Source: Phaseolus vulgaris
Taxonomy: Eukaryota > Streptophyta > Magnoliopsida > Fabales > Fabaceae
DNA length: 64,000 bases
Assembly: GCF_000499845.2 (NCBI RefSeq)
Contig: NC_023755.2
Coordinates: 319,732-383,731 of the forward strand
Direction of reading: 5' to 3'
Made by a program: the position numbers and the translations under genes
Notes under the pieces: generated by a model
The model's input: the letters and a program-made list of their open reading frames with translations, nothing else
Databases searched by the model: none
What the model was told of the DNA's origin: nothing
Shown: piece by piece, positions 37,681 through 51,110 of the stretch
How the letters are laid out: every line of letters begins with the position of its first letter
Numbering within the stretch: position 1 is the first letter of the stretch

Positions 37681-38108
37681 TATCCAAATATAAACTTAAT
37701 TTGAAGTTTGAGATTCAGCCCTTTGGGTGAGAACCAGACCCATGTTAAGGGTTTTTACTTGTGTGTTGTGATTCTACCTTGGTAGGAAGAACTTGGGTCA
37801 CTTCGCTTGTGACTAAATCCGAACGACATCTCACAAAGAATTCATTTTTCAAATTCAGAGGTTTTGTGTGAAATTGGTTTTGCAGTTATACTCTTTATGT
37901 GAGTGAGTGCTTCCACCTTCCTCGTTCGATTTTCCAAGTTTTATTTGAATGGTATTTTTGTTTATTTATTCTATTTTTTATGTTACATTTTCTGCAGAAT
38001 CACAATAGGGGTGTCGTGTTCCTGTAATTTTCCTTTTCTTTTCCCAGTTATTGTTGAAGTTTGGTGGTTCAGTAGAAAAATAAAGGAGACTTGTGTTCAA
38101 ACTTCATC
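37680..38108 (+). promoter_or_regulatory. THO1 5' UTR and proximal promoter region
   Basis: The sequence becomes less AT-rich from about 37710. A CAG acceptor after a pyrimidine run near 37997 and donor-like GTGAG sites near 37900 allow a leader intron. The leader ends directly at the ATG-GTAAGC junction. No clear TATA box was seen. Confidence 0.35.
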
Positions 38109-41100
38109 ATGGTAAGCTTTTGTTTTTGTGTTTCTCACAAAGGTGCAATCTTTAAAGGGTAGAAGTCAAATCTGTGCACCCCTTTTTGTGTTCCGGGTGT
38201 TTGGTTCTCGAAGGGCATGATGAATTCGTTACATCCAATATGTTTCTATGGTTTAAATTGTGCTCTGTGTATTTTTTTTTAGTTGCTCGATCGTGTAATG
38301 CAACTGGGTGTTTTATTTATTGAATCTCATAGTTATTGTATCAAACTAGAAAGAAATTATGACTGAGCTACACTTCTGTTGAGTTTTTAAATTTTTTAAT
38401 GTTGTTAGGTTTTTGTTTTTTCCCCAATAGTTGTTTTGTTTCTCTTTGTTTTCAATTTCATTGGTTGTGTCTTTTCTGCTTTTGTTGCTGTTCTTAGGAG
38501 GTATTCAAAAGGGCCATACTACAACCAGGGCCACCTGAGAATTTTGCTTTGAAGACAGTCCAAGAAGTAATAAAGCCTCAGGTATGTGTACTCTTTTGAA
38601 ATTTAACTCATATCTCGTACTTCGTAATGAGAATTGTGGAACTTGTTTTGTAAAAGTTTAGATATGATAGTGCTTTTAGCTCTTTATTCTTGGAGTTACC
38701 TTGGAGGTGGTGGTGGTTAGTTATTAGAATTTGTATGCGTCTATTAGTCTGATTATTGCTTCTTTGGGTTCTCTCCGGGAGGGCAGTGATAGTGGTTAGG
38801 TGGGGTGATGCCTGAAAGGTACATAAGCTTTGAATTTAAGGAAAAGAGTGGAACGACTGTTGATTCATAGTAGTCAACCCCAAATAATGACATGGAGCAA
38901 CCAACCCTAAAAATGCTATAGTGGGATAGTGGTATGACCACTATTTTGAACTGTGAACCTAAAACACAGATTTACACTAATCATGTAATATATGCTGAAA
39001 AATAAACAAAGAAATACCCAAAGTTAAAGAGAAGTTATTGTTGTTCCAACGTTTTAGAGAGATTGGAGACAGAGCAGAGAAGAAAGAAGTAGATACTTGG
39101 TTGAAATGGCAGTGGGTAGGCCACAAAAGTGGTTAAACAGCTGTAAATTCGTTGGAGAAGAGATGGATCTCTGTAAACTGGTTAGAATAGAGCCTGAATA
39201 TACTAGATATTAGCCGGAAATGAGTTGCATGGAATGTGGTGAGCAGTGATGGAAATTGGTTGAGGAGTAAGTGTTCAACGGTGACTATGCTTGCAGTTGG
39301 AGGGATGTGTGAGCTAATGTAAGGGGAACTGGAAAAGGTCAACTTAAAGAACTTATGTGATTTTCCATTGTCAATTCCCCTGCTCCCTGGCCAAGCTTGA
39401 AACAACTCTCAGGTAGAGGCTAATTGAAAATAGAAGGCCACAAACAGCCCGGATGGCATCATTTAATCATGCTCTCTACCATCATAGACAGGCACAGTGT
39501 GACTCAGCTTCGAGGAGTGGGGTCATTCTGGGATGAGTACGATACCATGATAGTGTACTTACTATTAACTACTCCATGTTGATTGCAGAAGGGTTTTAGG
39601 TTATGTGCTATCTGTAGACTCAGTTTAAAATCTGAAGTAAGTTTCTTTTAGGTCCTATAATGAAATTTTTTGTAACACAAAAGAATTTAAAATATAACAT
39701 TTTTTATTATTTTGGAGAACTTGAGAGTTCTTCTAGAAGAACTCATTCTTCATGGTGTAGATCTTATCTCTCCCTCTAGTTCAAAATCAGCTCTATGTTG
39801 ACTTACATTGTCTATCTTATATTCCATTTCCATGACGTTTGCATGGTGACTGATTGATAATGCTGGCCTGAGGTTGCCTTTGTGGTAGTTTTCATGTGAT
39901 TTTGCTAGCCGCTGATTCATTTGTGTGCAACAGAAACAAACGAAATTGGCCCAAGATGAGAACCAATTCCTAGAAAATATCTTGCGCATGCTGCTTCAGG
40001 AGTTTGTGGTATGTCTAACTGTTGGCCTTATTCATAATTCATCATATATCTTTTTTGTCTTTGTTGAATGTATAACAACAATCTAATTCTACAAAAACGA
40101 ATTCCTTGTAAGAAATATAATTCAAGAATTGGGTCTATCTAATGCTGCTCTTGTTTCTTTTCCTTTCTCTGTATCATTATTGCCTTGGTTATGTCTGTTT
40201 ATGATCTGAATTATTTTTCTTTTACCTATGCTTCAGTCCGCGGCAGTATCTGCTGAGAAAATAATGCAATTTGGGCAATCCATTGATTCTAACGAAACTA
40301 CTCAGGGCCACATTCCTCGCCTTCTTGGTATGTGCACCATTTCACTTTTCAGAAAACATTCTTTTCCAGTTCTTTACATTCAATTGTTCTTATAATTTTG
40401 ATGTAGTGTGTATTTTGCTCTTGTACAAGAAGTTTTATTCTTTGACTGGAGCATTTATAGGAATTTGTAAAGCACATATGCAATATAAATATTGGGAAAG
40501 TAAAAATGAAAGAAAATTATATGTAGAAATTATGGCCATAAACCAGGAAAGAAAACTTAGGACTAAGCATATTATTTGTTGTGTTACATGTATACAATTA
40601 CGTATATGTAAAGCATGAGACTATTATTTCCACACAGACAGACACATTCAACAATATTAATGAATTTCATGCTAAAATAATTTGAGAAAAAAAAAGAAGA
40701 CAATTTGTTTGATTGTTTATTCAAGTAGTTATTTTGTGCAGAGTGGTAGTTTGCCATCTGGAGCTTAGCATTAAATGTTTGCCATGGTAATCTTTGTGAT
40801 TGGCATCCTTTATAACAACATCAAATTAATATTTTAAATTATAGCACATGTTAATGCCAACTTTATATGTACTCTTTTGCGCTTTTAAGTTTTTTTCTTT
40901 CTAGAATTAGAGATGATATATGTTTTAAGGGCAGGTTTATGTCATTTTGAAGTTAAATGGAGACAAAATTTGTTTCTCTTTGGTGTTCACACATGTTTAT
41001 TTAAGGGTTTCATTATTTTAATTTGCAACGAGACTGGGAAAGCTGCAAAATTAACTAGTTTTAGGGGTTTCCTTTCTTTGTCTTTCTTTTTATCTTTCCC

Positions 41101-42836
41101 ATTTCTGTTGTGGATTTCTCACCCTCTAACCAGCTCTGTATCGTTGAGAACCTGTTAGTTTGGTCTTTCCAGAAATGCTTAATGAGTTTCAGTTATGTTT
41201 TAATTGTATGCAAAGTTATGTGTTCCTCTCCTACTCATGCTGTGTGTTCACTTTTCAGATATTGTACTATATCTGTGTGAGAAAGAACACATTGAAGGTG
41301 GAATGATTTTTCAGCTGTTGGAAGACTTGACAGAAATGTCTACAATGAAAAACTGCAAAGATGTTTTTGGCTATATAGAGAGTAAACAAGATATATTAGG
41401 CAAAGTATATTTCTCAGTCGTTTTTAGCCCTTTGTGCTTGTGTATTAATTATTTATTGCATAAGTACCATATCATGATCTGTATTACTTTGGAACTGTTG
41501 TGTGACTTACAGCAAGAACTTTTTGCTCGAGGAAAACTCGTGATGCTGAGAACCTGCAATCAACTTCTTCGTCGTCTATCAAAGGTACATTTAGCACATG
41601 TACATGGTCTAATAAAAAAATAGCTGTAGTAAATTGTGAGCTCTTTGTTACAGATAAAAAAAAGTATTTTGATGTAAAATAATTTAGTGATTAGGTTTTG
41701 GAGATTTTAACAAAAGAGTAGAAGCTAATTTATTGTTGTTTACCATCATAAAAATCACTTAAAAGAATTGGTGAGTTTTATGAGAATCATTTTAGTTAGA
41801 TTATAGATTCTTTTCAACTTCTAATTGTTTTGGGAAAACTTAAACAAACGTGTGAAGAACCTTTAAAAGTGAGTATTTTTAAAAAAAAAAGTGTTTTTTA
41901 GTAAAAAAGCTGTAACAAATGGATTTTATTAGTCCTGCTTCTTTTAGATTTATATTTCGACATCAAGTGTGCTTATTGTCTCTCCTATCTTCCTGCTTGC
42001 TTTCTTGTTTGTCGTTTATGTTCTCACCTCAGAGTGAACGGTGACATGTATTGTATGCATATTTGGGGGTATATGAGGACATTTGCTTGATGAATTTGTT
42101 ATATTCATACCATCATATGCAGTATGCAATTTAAATCCTTGCAAGCAAAGGAATAGGATGATCATTTTGGAAAAAAAATTAAAACAGGGTGTCTTGGAAA
42201 AAAGAAATATCTATTTTGGAAACTGTTAGTTAACCTCTATACCAGGTTATTAAATCAGTTAGTTGTTAACCATTAACCCATTGGATTCTTTAAAAATTGA
42301 ATATTGCTAATCGGTTCTAGACCGAGGCTCCCTCCAAAACAGGGTTTGGGGAGGTCATGCGAATATAAACCTTATTCATTTGTAACCATTTATTCCAGCT
42401 ATGAAGTGGTTCAAGTGGGATTTCAACACGTTGTGTTGAAAGTAAAGTTATGCTTGAAGTTTGGTTTCCCTGCTTCCTTTTCTTTTCTCTCCAGCTTCCT
42501 TGCTTTTTGATAATATTCATAATTACCCTTCTTCTGACAGGATATTTTGCATAGTCAATTAACGAGATGATTTTGTTGCAAAGGTTTATTTGTTTGCTTT
42601 CAAGTTAAGGAACAAAATTACATGCTGTATGTTTCTTGCCTCTTGGACAGTTGATGTATTGACGTGTCCAAGGTTCTTTATTTCTCATTATTGTAAGCTG
42701 TCGCTATAGGATAAACTGTTCATTTCTTGGCTTTATAGTATTGAATAAGTATTGTTTTAAATAAGGTTTGCAGAGGATCTATATATCTGTGTGAAGGAAT
42801 GACTGTATTTGGTTTTTCTTATTATGAATTAGATGT

Positions 42837-42874
<38 letters not shown>

Positions 42875-45800
42875 ATAGGCAAATGACGTGGTCTTTTGTG
42901 GAAGAATTCTCATGTTTTTAGCTCATTTCTTTCCGTTATCGGAGCGATCAGGTATAATTATATAAGCTAGGGGTGTACATAGGTTTTGTTGGTTTTCGAC
43001 AAACCTAATGTAAGCCTATATTCACTTTTGGTGCCAATTTCCTTTTCTTGAGTCCTTTGTCACTTTGATGTTTTTGATAAACATTTGCAGCTTTAAATAT
43101 CAAAGGTGTTTTTAACACATCAAATGAAACAAAATTTGAGAAAGAACCCTTGGAAGGTACATGTCATTGACAATTTTAATACCTTATTAATACAAGGTTG
43201 ATTTTTCTTTCCAGCTAATAATTTATTTTTCCTCACTTTCCAGGCATATGCATAGATTTCAATTTTTATCAGACTTTTTGGGGTCTTCAGGTAGGTCTTC
43301 ATTGAAATTTTAGTTCTTGAAGTTGGAAAACTGACCCTTTTCATTTTCCTGCATTGAAGCTTGTCTCGCTATTTCACAATTATTCTACTTGTTTTGCAAT
43401 ATCATATTTATAATATGTTTTATCATAAATAAAGTTAAATCATCAACTTATAAACTGCATTTACAACTTCCTTCTATCTAATCGTTGAGAGGAGACCTTT
43501 AATTCATATGCACTCTTCGTACCATATTTTGATACTTATCCCTTTGTGTCATCTGTAATGGGTATTTGTTGCACATTGAAAGGGACTGGATATGCATACA
43601 TTTTTTTGTATTATTGCTGGTAGGAGAATTCCTGTTCTTATTTTTTTTGTTTTTGTTAGTTTCTTCAAAAAATTCTTTTATCTTGACAAAATCTGAAATT
43701 CCCGATGGTCCTTGTTTCTGTAAAACATACAAAATGGTTACTTCTTTGGGAAAGTACTTCGATAGTATTTTAGACAATCATATAATTAGTAGCTTGAAAT
43801 CTATTTTGAAAAGTGAAACAAGTGGATGAAACACATTGTTTCCTCATGATCTTTAAATGGCAAAATTTCTAACGAATAGTTCTCATATTAAAGCCTGAGT
43901 ATACCGTTTTGAGTACTTTTTATTTTGGAAAAAAGCTTAAAACATGTATGTTTGACCAGTCTTATTTTCTTTGATGTAGGAATTTTTTTCTAACCCTACT
44001 TCCATTAGTCATGCTCCGGTAAAGTGGCAGAAATTCACATCTAGTTTGTCGGTAAGGATTTGTTTCGTATTTTATTGTTTGTGTATGTGTATATGCAATT
44101 TTTTCTTGAATATGATATTGCTGCAGTTCTTGCTTTTTTACTTTGTTGGATAAAAGGTTGTATTAAATACATTTGAAGCACAACCTTTGAGTGATGAAGA
44201 AGGAGATGCTAATAATTTGGAGGAAGAGGCAGTTAATTTTAGTATAAAATATCTTACAAGCAGCAAACTAATGGGTCTAGAGGTAAGCAGTTTGACTGTT
44301 CAATTTTAGTTAACATGTTCTTGTTTTGACTCATCATCACATCTTTTTTTTTTGTTTCTTTTTGTTGGTGGAATGCTTAATAGTTAAAGGATCCAAGTTT
44401 TCGACGTCACGTTCTTGTACAGTGTCTTATATTGTTTGATTACTTGAAGGTAATACTTTTTAACAGATTAATTTCTTTGTGATGTATCAAACACAACCTA
44501 TATTAGTTTATGGTTTAAACTTCATTTGCATTTAGGCCCCTGGAAAAGGTGACAAGGATTTGCCATCTGAAAACATGGTCAGTGCTGCCTACCTTGATTT
44601 CTTTAGATTATGGAATATACACAGTTGTGTATTTGCTATCATTGCCTTGTTGCTAGACATGATTTATACTGTTCCTCATAAATTACCATAACGGATTATA
44701 TCTAGATTTATTTCTTGCTTTTATAATTTAAGGTTTGTCCTTCCTTGCTAGAATCCTACTGGCTATACATTTCACAGTTTTTCTTTTCTTTAACTTGGAT
44801 TCTTTATCAAGTAAGAAAAAACACAAAATAGGAGCATTTGAATCGTCTGTGTGCTATTAAAGTGTACTAAAAGGGAAACAAAAAGAGAAAATTATTAATT
44901 TGAAAAAGGGAAAATCCAATCCCTATGCATATTATAAATATCTATAAATGTTTATAGACACAGTAATGGTTCCAAAACTCCCTTTAGATCTTTGAACTAG
45001 CATTTTAAAGCTTGAATAACATGTTCACCTTAGAAAGTGAAAGAAAATCAAAAGATAACTGAACAAAATTTTATTATAGAATCATGATCAGGATGTGATT
45101 AGCTTAACCATGCTGAGTTTATTTTCATTTTCTCTTTATATTTAGGTTTCAAGTTCGTATTAGTTTGCCATTTTGTATTCAAGCTCAATACGTAGTTTTC
45201 TTTGAAAGTAGCTGTATCGAGATGCAGTTAGCATTACTTATGTTTCAATTTCTTTTGGACATTAGTATCCTCCCGCATGTTATTAGATATAGAGTTGTCT
45301 GTCAAACAAACAATCTTGGGAGGAGGAACTTTCTTTTAGCTTGTTATTTGTTTAAACTGCTTGTCTCCTGTTAAATGTGTTGATAGAAACTGACGTTTTG
45401 ATTGAAGCCAAATTGTTTACGTGTAATATAACCTTGGACTACATGTTTTCTCATTTAATTCAGAAAGAAGAGATCACATCATGCGAGGAACGGGTTAAAA
45501 AACTTCTTGAACTGACACCACCAAAAGGGTCAGAGTTTCTTCACAAAATTGAGCATATATTGGAACGAGAAAAGAATTGGGTAAGCATCTTCCTTTAACT
45601 CCTCCTCTGTATAAACATGTGCCTTTTATCACTAAACCTGAAGATTATGTTTAGTATTTAGCTTAATATAATCCCATTCTGTACTTTTTAGGTGTGGTGG
45701 AAACGTGATGGCTGCCTCCCATATGAAAAGCAACCTATAGAGAAGAAAGCAGTACCGGAGGGATCCAAGAAGCGGTATGGCTGTGGACAAAAAATGTTTG

Positions 45801-48800
45801 GCATGTGATAATGCTTTAAGATTATAGAATATAAATATTTTAGAATCTTGAAGAATATAAGAAAAAATATTTCCTTATTTTCTTAAGATCATTGTTTATG
45901 AATTAAATATTTGTTATCTATACATGGACGTTGCAGTAAACAACCAATTGAATGGCAGTGTAACTCTGTTTGGCTCGGCGATTACATGCAATATACACTC
46001 CCACTACTGATGGCATTTTCAATGTTGCTAGTTGAATGAAAGAAGTCCATAACACTTTTTTTTGTGGGAAAAAACACCCGTCAACGTTTACTTTAGAGCT
46101 GCCATGGAACTGAACTCTGTAAATCTTTAAAGGCCGTAGTTTAGAAACATAGGGCAATGTACATGTCAGTTTACAATATAATATACTTCTGGGTAGAGGA
46201 TAAATAAATATATATTGCTCACAACAAAGAAAACCACTTCTGGGTAGGGGTGACAAGTGGACACAGGATACAACTAGGCTAAAATGGCAGGCATGTGAGA
46301 TTCTTTTTATTTAGAAACAAAAATCTGACCATAAGCCACTGCAGATTTATTTATTAATTATTATTATTATGTTACTAATTTATGCTGATTCTTTTCACAA
46401 TGCTATGATTGTCTTGCTTACCTTGTTCTGTCTTGCTATTTTCAGTAGGCCAAGATGGAGACTGGGTAATAAAGAACTATCTCAGTTGTGGAAATGGGCA
46501 GATCAAAATCCAGTAGGTTATTCTTTACAGAAATTGTGACTAGTTCTAGCATGCAATGCCTTTCTGTGGAAGTTGATGATTGTGGATGCTAAACGCTAGG
46601 GTTCTTTAGATATTGTCATGATATTCTGTACATTAAAATTAAAGTGGCCTTGCCCCTGGTAGTATGTTTTGAATTGGTCAGTCCATCACAATCTGTATAG
46701 ATATTCCCCTTTTCTAATGATAATTCATTCAAGTCAAATCTAGCTGATGGAAATGAAGCATTTGTAGTATCATATATTTGAAGTTACAATAATGCATATA
46801 AAATCTTGTATCCCTGATTATATAGAGTCAACTCTTTGTTTCTATAATTATAACAACATTCCTTTTATATAGATAAACCTTTTATTTCTATAATTATAGC
46901 AACTATTATTAGATTATCTATGGATTAACATTGTTTTGTACTTAAATTGATTTGTTAGACATGCTTTATGTCTCATCTCAAGAAGCTATAATTTTGAGCA
47001 TTTTATATTAAATTTGCTAGCCTGGGACTGGGTTGTTATGATATACTTTGGTCATTCCAAGTAAAATGAAAATCATAAAGTGAATTAGCTTTTGTCTTTG
47101 AATTTATGTTTTACTTGGTTTTCTTTTTCATGGTGAAAAGACATTTCTTTATTTCCATTCCATTGCTCATATTATATTGACTGATTCTTTTCTATTATCA
47201 AACTTTTGAATTACCAGAATGCTTTAACTGATCCTCAACGTGTTCAAACACCTTCAATTATGGAGTACTGGAAACCCTTGGCTGATGATGTAAGCTTGCA
47301 TATTCTTCTGCAATGAGCATCTTGATTTTCCCTTCCTTCCTTCAAGACCCCTGTTATTTCCTGACTAGTTGTTATGAATTTTCCCCATAATGATGTTTAG
47401 TTCCTATCCTCCCCTCCACCCCTTACCATTTTACTGAATATTAAAATTCTTTTGCATTTTTGAAATTACAGATGGACCCCTCTGCTGGAATAGAAGCTGA
47501 ATATCATCACAAGAATAACAGGGTAATCCTCTAATTAAAATTTTATTTTGGATGGAAAAAGAAGTTTTATTTAAGAAAAAGAAAGAAAGTAGAAATTTGA
47601 GAATTAGATATCCTGAAAAACTTCAACAATAAAAAGTGACAAAGAACAAGGAGATTAATAATGCTGCTAGACTGCCTTTTTCTCCATTTTAGAGATGAAA
47701 AGTCCATTGACAATTGAAACAGACATGGGCAGAATAGATGACAGCAAAAAATAAGCCTGTTCAAAACTACTTAATACTTATTTTACAAAAGACATGTTTG
47801 GTTGCTATTCATTGCTTCAAAGGTTTTTAAATATCTCTTCAAATTTTCATCTGTAAAGTAACTTGGACCCAGTTGCAAATCGTTTACATTAGTCATATTC
47901 GTTCTGTTAAGTTGTATTGCTTGGAAAGCATTAAAAAAATGCAAATAAACAGAGTAAGGAGTGCTCTCTGGTAAAAGAATATCGAAGAAAGAGTAAAGAA
48001 AAGCCAATGGAAAAACAGGAAATTAAAACCTTCAAAGATTAAAGTCATCCTTGTGAAACTCCCTTTGATCACAAGAGGGGCACCGCAACAGCATCCCTAT
48101 GTTATAGTGAGTCTGAAAAGAAACATTTTTCATTAAAAAATATGGGTATTTTGTTGTGTTGGAAATCTCACGTCGACTAGAGATAAGGTCAATACATAGT
48201 ATGCAAGTGGGTGCAAACCTCACTTTACAAGCCGGTTTTGTAAGGTTGACTAAAGTTTAAAGTCCATTTCTTAAGATTTTGTAACAAAAGTCTCAAAACA
48301 TCTGCATACAACAGAATAAAATTTGAACAGAAGAATTCTTTCAAATTTTGTTGGTGCACATTTATTGTCTGATGGCTTTAGCCTTCAACTTGAAGATATA
48401 CATCTTAAAATCTATTTTTCTTTTCAATTCAGGTTTATTGTTGGAAAGGTCTTCGGCTTGCAGCACGACAAGACTTGGAGGGGTTTTCTAAGGTAACATA
48501 ATAGCGATTTTTCTAATCTGCAATTTAGTATGTTTATTATTTTTAGACTGTGTGAAAGTTAATTGATTTTGGTTGCAGTTTACTGATCATGGCATTGAAG
48601 GGGTTGTCCCACTAGAGCTTTTGCCACCTGATGTTCGATCTAAGTACCAAGCTAAACCAAATGACAGAAGTAAACGTAGCAAAAAGGAAGAAACAAAAGG
48701 CTCTGCGCATCAAGTTGAGGAAAATCAGGTTTCTTGATTAAGATCCACCTTCTATTTTTCTTTATTTATTACATCAGCTCAAGAGCCTTTTTATAGAGTA

Positions 48801-49643
48801 CTGTAGAATTTGGTAGTTCCAATTGTTGCTCGTTGGTTGTGTTGCTGTATTTCTTTCTAGTTCAACTAATATATTTAAGGTGAGCTGGCAATTGGGATTA
48901 ATGCATTAGGAATTAAGCATATTCTAAGCTGTTGATTTTCTTGTGTCACATAAAAGCCTTTTTGAAAGGACTAGTGACAAAACATGTCCTGGAGGATGGT
49001 ACTGCTCTAACATCATGTTGAGAAGAGAGAAACTAAGAACGAATATACTGTTTGATTGCTTTTATTTAAAAGGTTTTATTTGTAACAAGCTTAAAGTTCA
49101 GGAGGAGTGTTAGAATATATGAAAATATAAAAGAGAAATTATTGTATCTTACATTATTCTTTAGGATTTGTTTCCTTATTTAGTTAGGATCATAATTAGT
49201 ATAATAAATAAGGGTCAGTGTTCTGTTTTATTAACATATCAAATACACCAAAACATTGTAACACATCATTTTGTAGTCTCAATTCTTCTCGTTTTGTCTT
49301 TATTTTGCATCTGTAGTGACGAATCCAATGCTTAAAATGAGTTCCTGAAATCACTTTAGCTCATATCTTTTGTTCTCTCTTAAAATAATAGATTGCCACA
49401 ACTGCTACTGAGTTGGATGGGGATGGCATTCGAACAGATACCACAGCAACACCTATGGAATTTGATGGTGCCAGTGTCCCTGGTACTCAAGGTGGAACCC
49501 CAACACCTGAAGAACTTCATAAGCATAGCTCAGACACTGATGTAGGACAGGAAGCAGGCCAATTGGAAGCAGAAGCCGAAGTCGAGGCTGGAATCATAGA
49601 TGGCGAGACAGATGCAGATGTTGATTTAGATACTGTTGGCTGA
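38109..49643 (+). CDS. THO1: THO complex subunit 1 (HPR1 orthologue)
   Basis: Nuclear THO/TREX subunit that couples transcription to mRNP assembly and export; plant HPR1/THO1 also affects small-RNA and defence pathways. There are 21 coding exons: 38109-38111, 38498-38581, 39934-40008, 40237-40327, 41259-41404, 41513-41584, 42879-42951, 43091-43156, 43244-43290, 43980-44051, 44157-44282, 44384-44449, 44536-44577, 45464-45580, 45692-45774, 46446-46512, 47218-47289, 47472-47522, 48433-48492, 48579-48728 and 49392-49643. All phases fit and give 604 residues (Arabidopsis about 599). Family blocks include EKEHIEGGMIFQLLEDLTEM, then KNCKDVFGYIESKQDILGKQ, FLAHFFPLSERS, IKYLTSSKLMGLELKDPSFR, EREKNWVWWKRDGCLPYEKQ, NKELSQLWKWADQNPNALTD and VYCWKGLRLAARQDLEGFSK. 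A basic KRSKKEE segment and an acidic Asp/Glu-rich tail end the protein. The only coding bases of exon 1 are the ATG. A 5' UTR intron is possible (acceptor near 37997). No lesion was found. Confidence 0.95.
42838..42869 (+). repeat. T32 homopolymer in the polypyrimidine tract of a THO1 intron
   Basis: Thirty-two uninterrupted T residues lie 9 bp before the TAG acceptor at 42876-42878 of the intron before the ANDVVFCGRILMF exon. Confidence 0.9.
45918..46256 (-). pseudogene. Possible LINE-type RNase H fragment inside a THO1 intron
   Basis: The minus-strand frame contains KVNVDGCF followed by FPQKK and, further on, VVGVYI. The KVNVDG motif is typical of the RVT_3 RNase H-like domain found at the ends of plant LINE polyproteins and related domesticated genes. 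The rest is too decayed to confirm and no other domain is present. It lies in the intron between 45775 and 46445. Confidence 0.25.
48157..48275 (+). mobile_element. Solo LTR-like fragment in a THO1 intron
   Basis: Starts TGTTGGAAATCTCACGTCGA, followed by ACTAGAGATAAGG, a GTGGGTGCAAACCTCAC block and AAGCCGGTTTTGTAAGGTTG. This is the same LTR type as the TRIM-like element at 26926-27265, here as a single copy in the intron between 47523 and 48432. Confidence 0.6.
48950..49320 (+). mobile_element. LTR-retrotransposon fragment(s) in the last THO1 intron
   Basis: A purine-rich CAGGAGGAG at 49099-49107 directly precedes TGTTAGAATATATG at 49108, the usual polypurine tract then LTR start of Ty1/copia elements. 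AT-rich LTR-like sequence with a T/C-rich end follows to about 49315. Just upstream, near 49002-49024, GCTCTAACATCATGTTG resembles a decayed reverse complement of the initiator-tRNA primer-binding site (TGGTATCAGAGC). No coding region remains. Exact ends were not found. Confidence 0.45.
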
Positions 49644-51110
49644 GGCTAAGCAAGTTTGCAGGTCGACATGTTAAGGATGATGAACATTTTGAATGAATGT
49701 TGGCATCATGTGTTTTTGGACAAAGATAGATACAACATTAACCAGCAGGTCAAGTTAAAGACACTTGCTGTTTTAATTCTTTGATAGCAGGAAGGAGATT
49801 ATGTGGACTTTTGGTATGAATATCATTTGAAAATGGTTCTTTCAATGAATGACTCCATGATTCAAAAGAGGAATGAAATACACTAAATCTGAGTTTTTCC
49901 TTAGTGTTTTCTGTGCAATCAACTCTTGAAACTGGCTTTATTAATATCAAACACCAAATTGTAGGATGTGAATAATAAACTTGAGACTAGACTCCTGAGG
50001 TGAGGTGTGAAAAGTGAGACAGTAAAAATATATCTATCTATAATTGGTTGGAATTAAAATGCTTTATGAATTTTACTCAAAATTGATGGTATATATGTGT
50101 GTATGTGTGTGTATCAATAGAGAACAATCTCGAGCAAAGGGTAATCCAAGACCTTACTCAATGGTTAAGTTGACAATTGTTTACCCACCAAACAATTTAC
50201 ATATAATGCTTGCATGTTCAAACAATGTACATATAAGTCTTCCAATGTTAAGGTAGGGCATTTTCATGTTGGTACAATGAGAATAACTTCATTCCTTTAT
50301 TCCTTGGTTGCAATATGAAAACAATTATAAGTTCTAAGTATGGTAACTTTTAATATGAATAGTAATATAATATTCATTCCGAGTGGTGGGAATGACACCT
50401 TCAGTTTTATATAAACATGTGTAGGGTAAAAATGGCCCTTCCTTTCCATCATTTCAAATCACTCCAAATACATAAATGAATTCCTGAAGTGATGACTGCT
50501 CATGCATGCCATCATCATCCCTGCTGCATTATTCAAATGGATCTAAAACCTTAGCAGGGAGCCTTGAAAGCAGATAATTTATTTGCAGCCAAAAATTAAA
50601 TAAAAGATATCCTTAATGTTTTTTCCATGTGGTGAAGATTAAATAAAAGAATTAATTAGTGGGAGAAATGGTTTATGCAAACATGAAAAAGTACAGAGTT
50701 CAATTATCAACACAATCGACTATTACTAGAGGATTATTAGTAAAGCTGATCAATTATTTGTGAACTAAGTCAAATTCAGTTTTGATTCAGATAATCGATT
50801 ATCAACTTAACTTAATCAATTATAAGTTCATAAACAATAAAAGACTATTTTTTTCTCAAGAATTTCTTAAGGATTGATTCATGCTTTACAATCATAGTAA
50901 AATAATGAACATTAGAGACTGAAATCATAAACAAGATACAAAATATATCAAAACATCATTCCAATATGCTTGTCAACATATCGCACCATAGTCTGATGCC
51001 CATAGTCTAGCATTAATATGATAATAGGAATTACACCGTCCTTTTGACAGAGAGTTCATAAGCATTGCAAAACATGTGCAATATATATTTTGCATTCTTA
51101 TGAGATTTTG
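49644..51110. other. THO1 3' UTR and intergenic DNA
   Basis: Probable 3' UTR to about 49950. Beyond it is unique-looking AT-rich DNA with a short (GT)n run at 50094-50113. No gene recognised. Confidence 0.5.

Noticed and set aside
47567..48223. Minus-strand frames of 63-74 codons in a THO1 intron
   Set aside because: Intronic, low-complexity, partly overlapping the LTR fragment; no domain seen.
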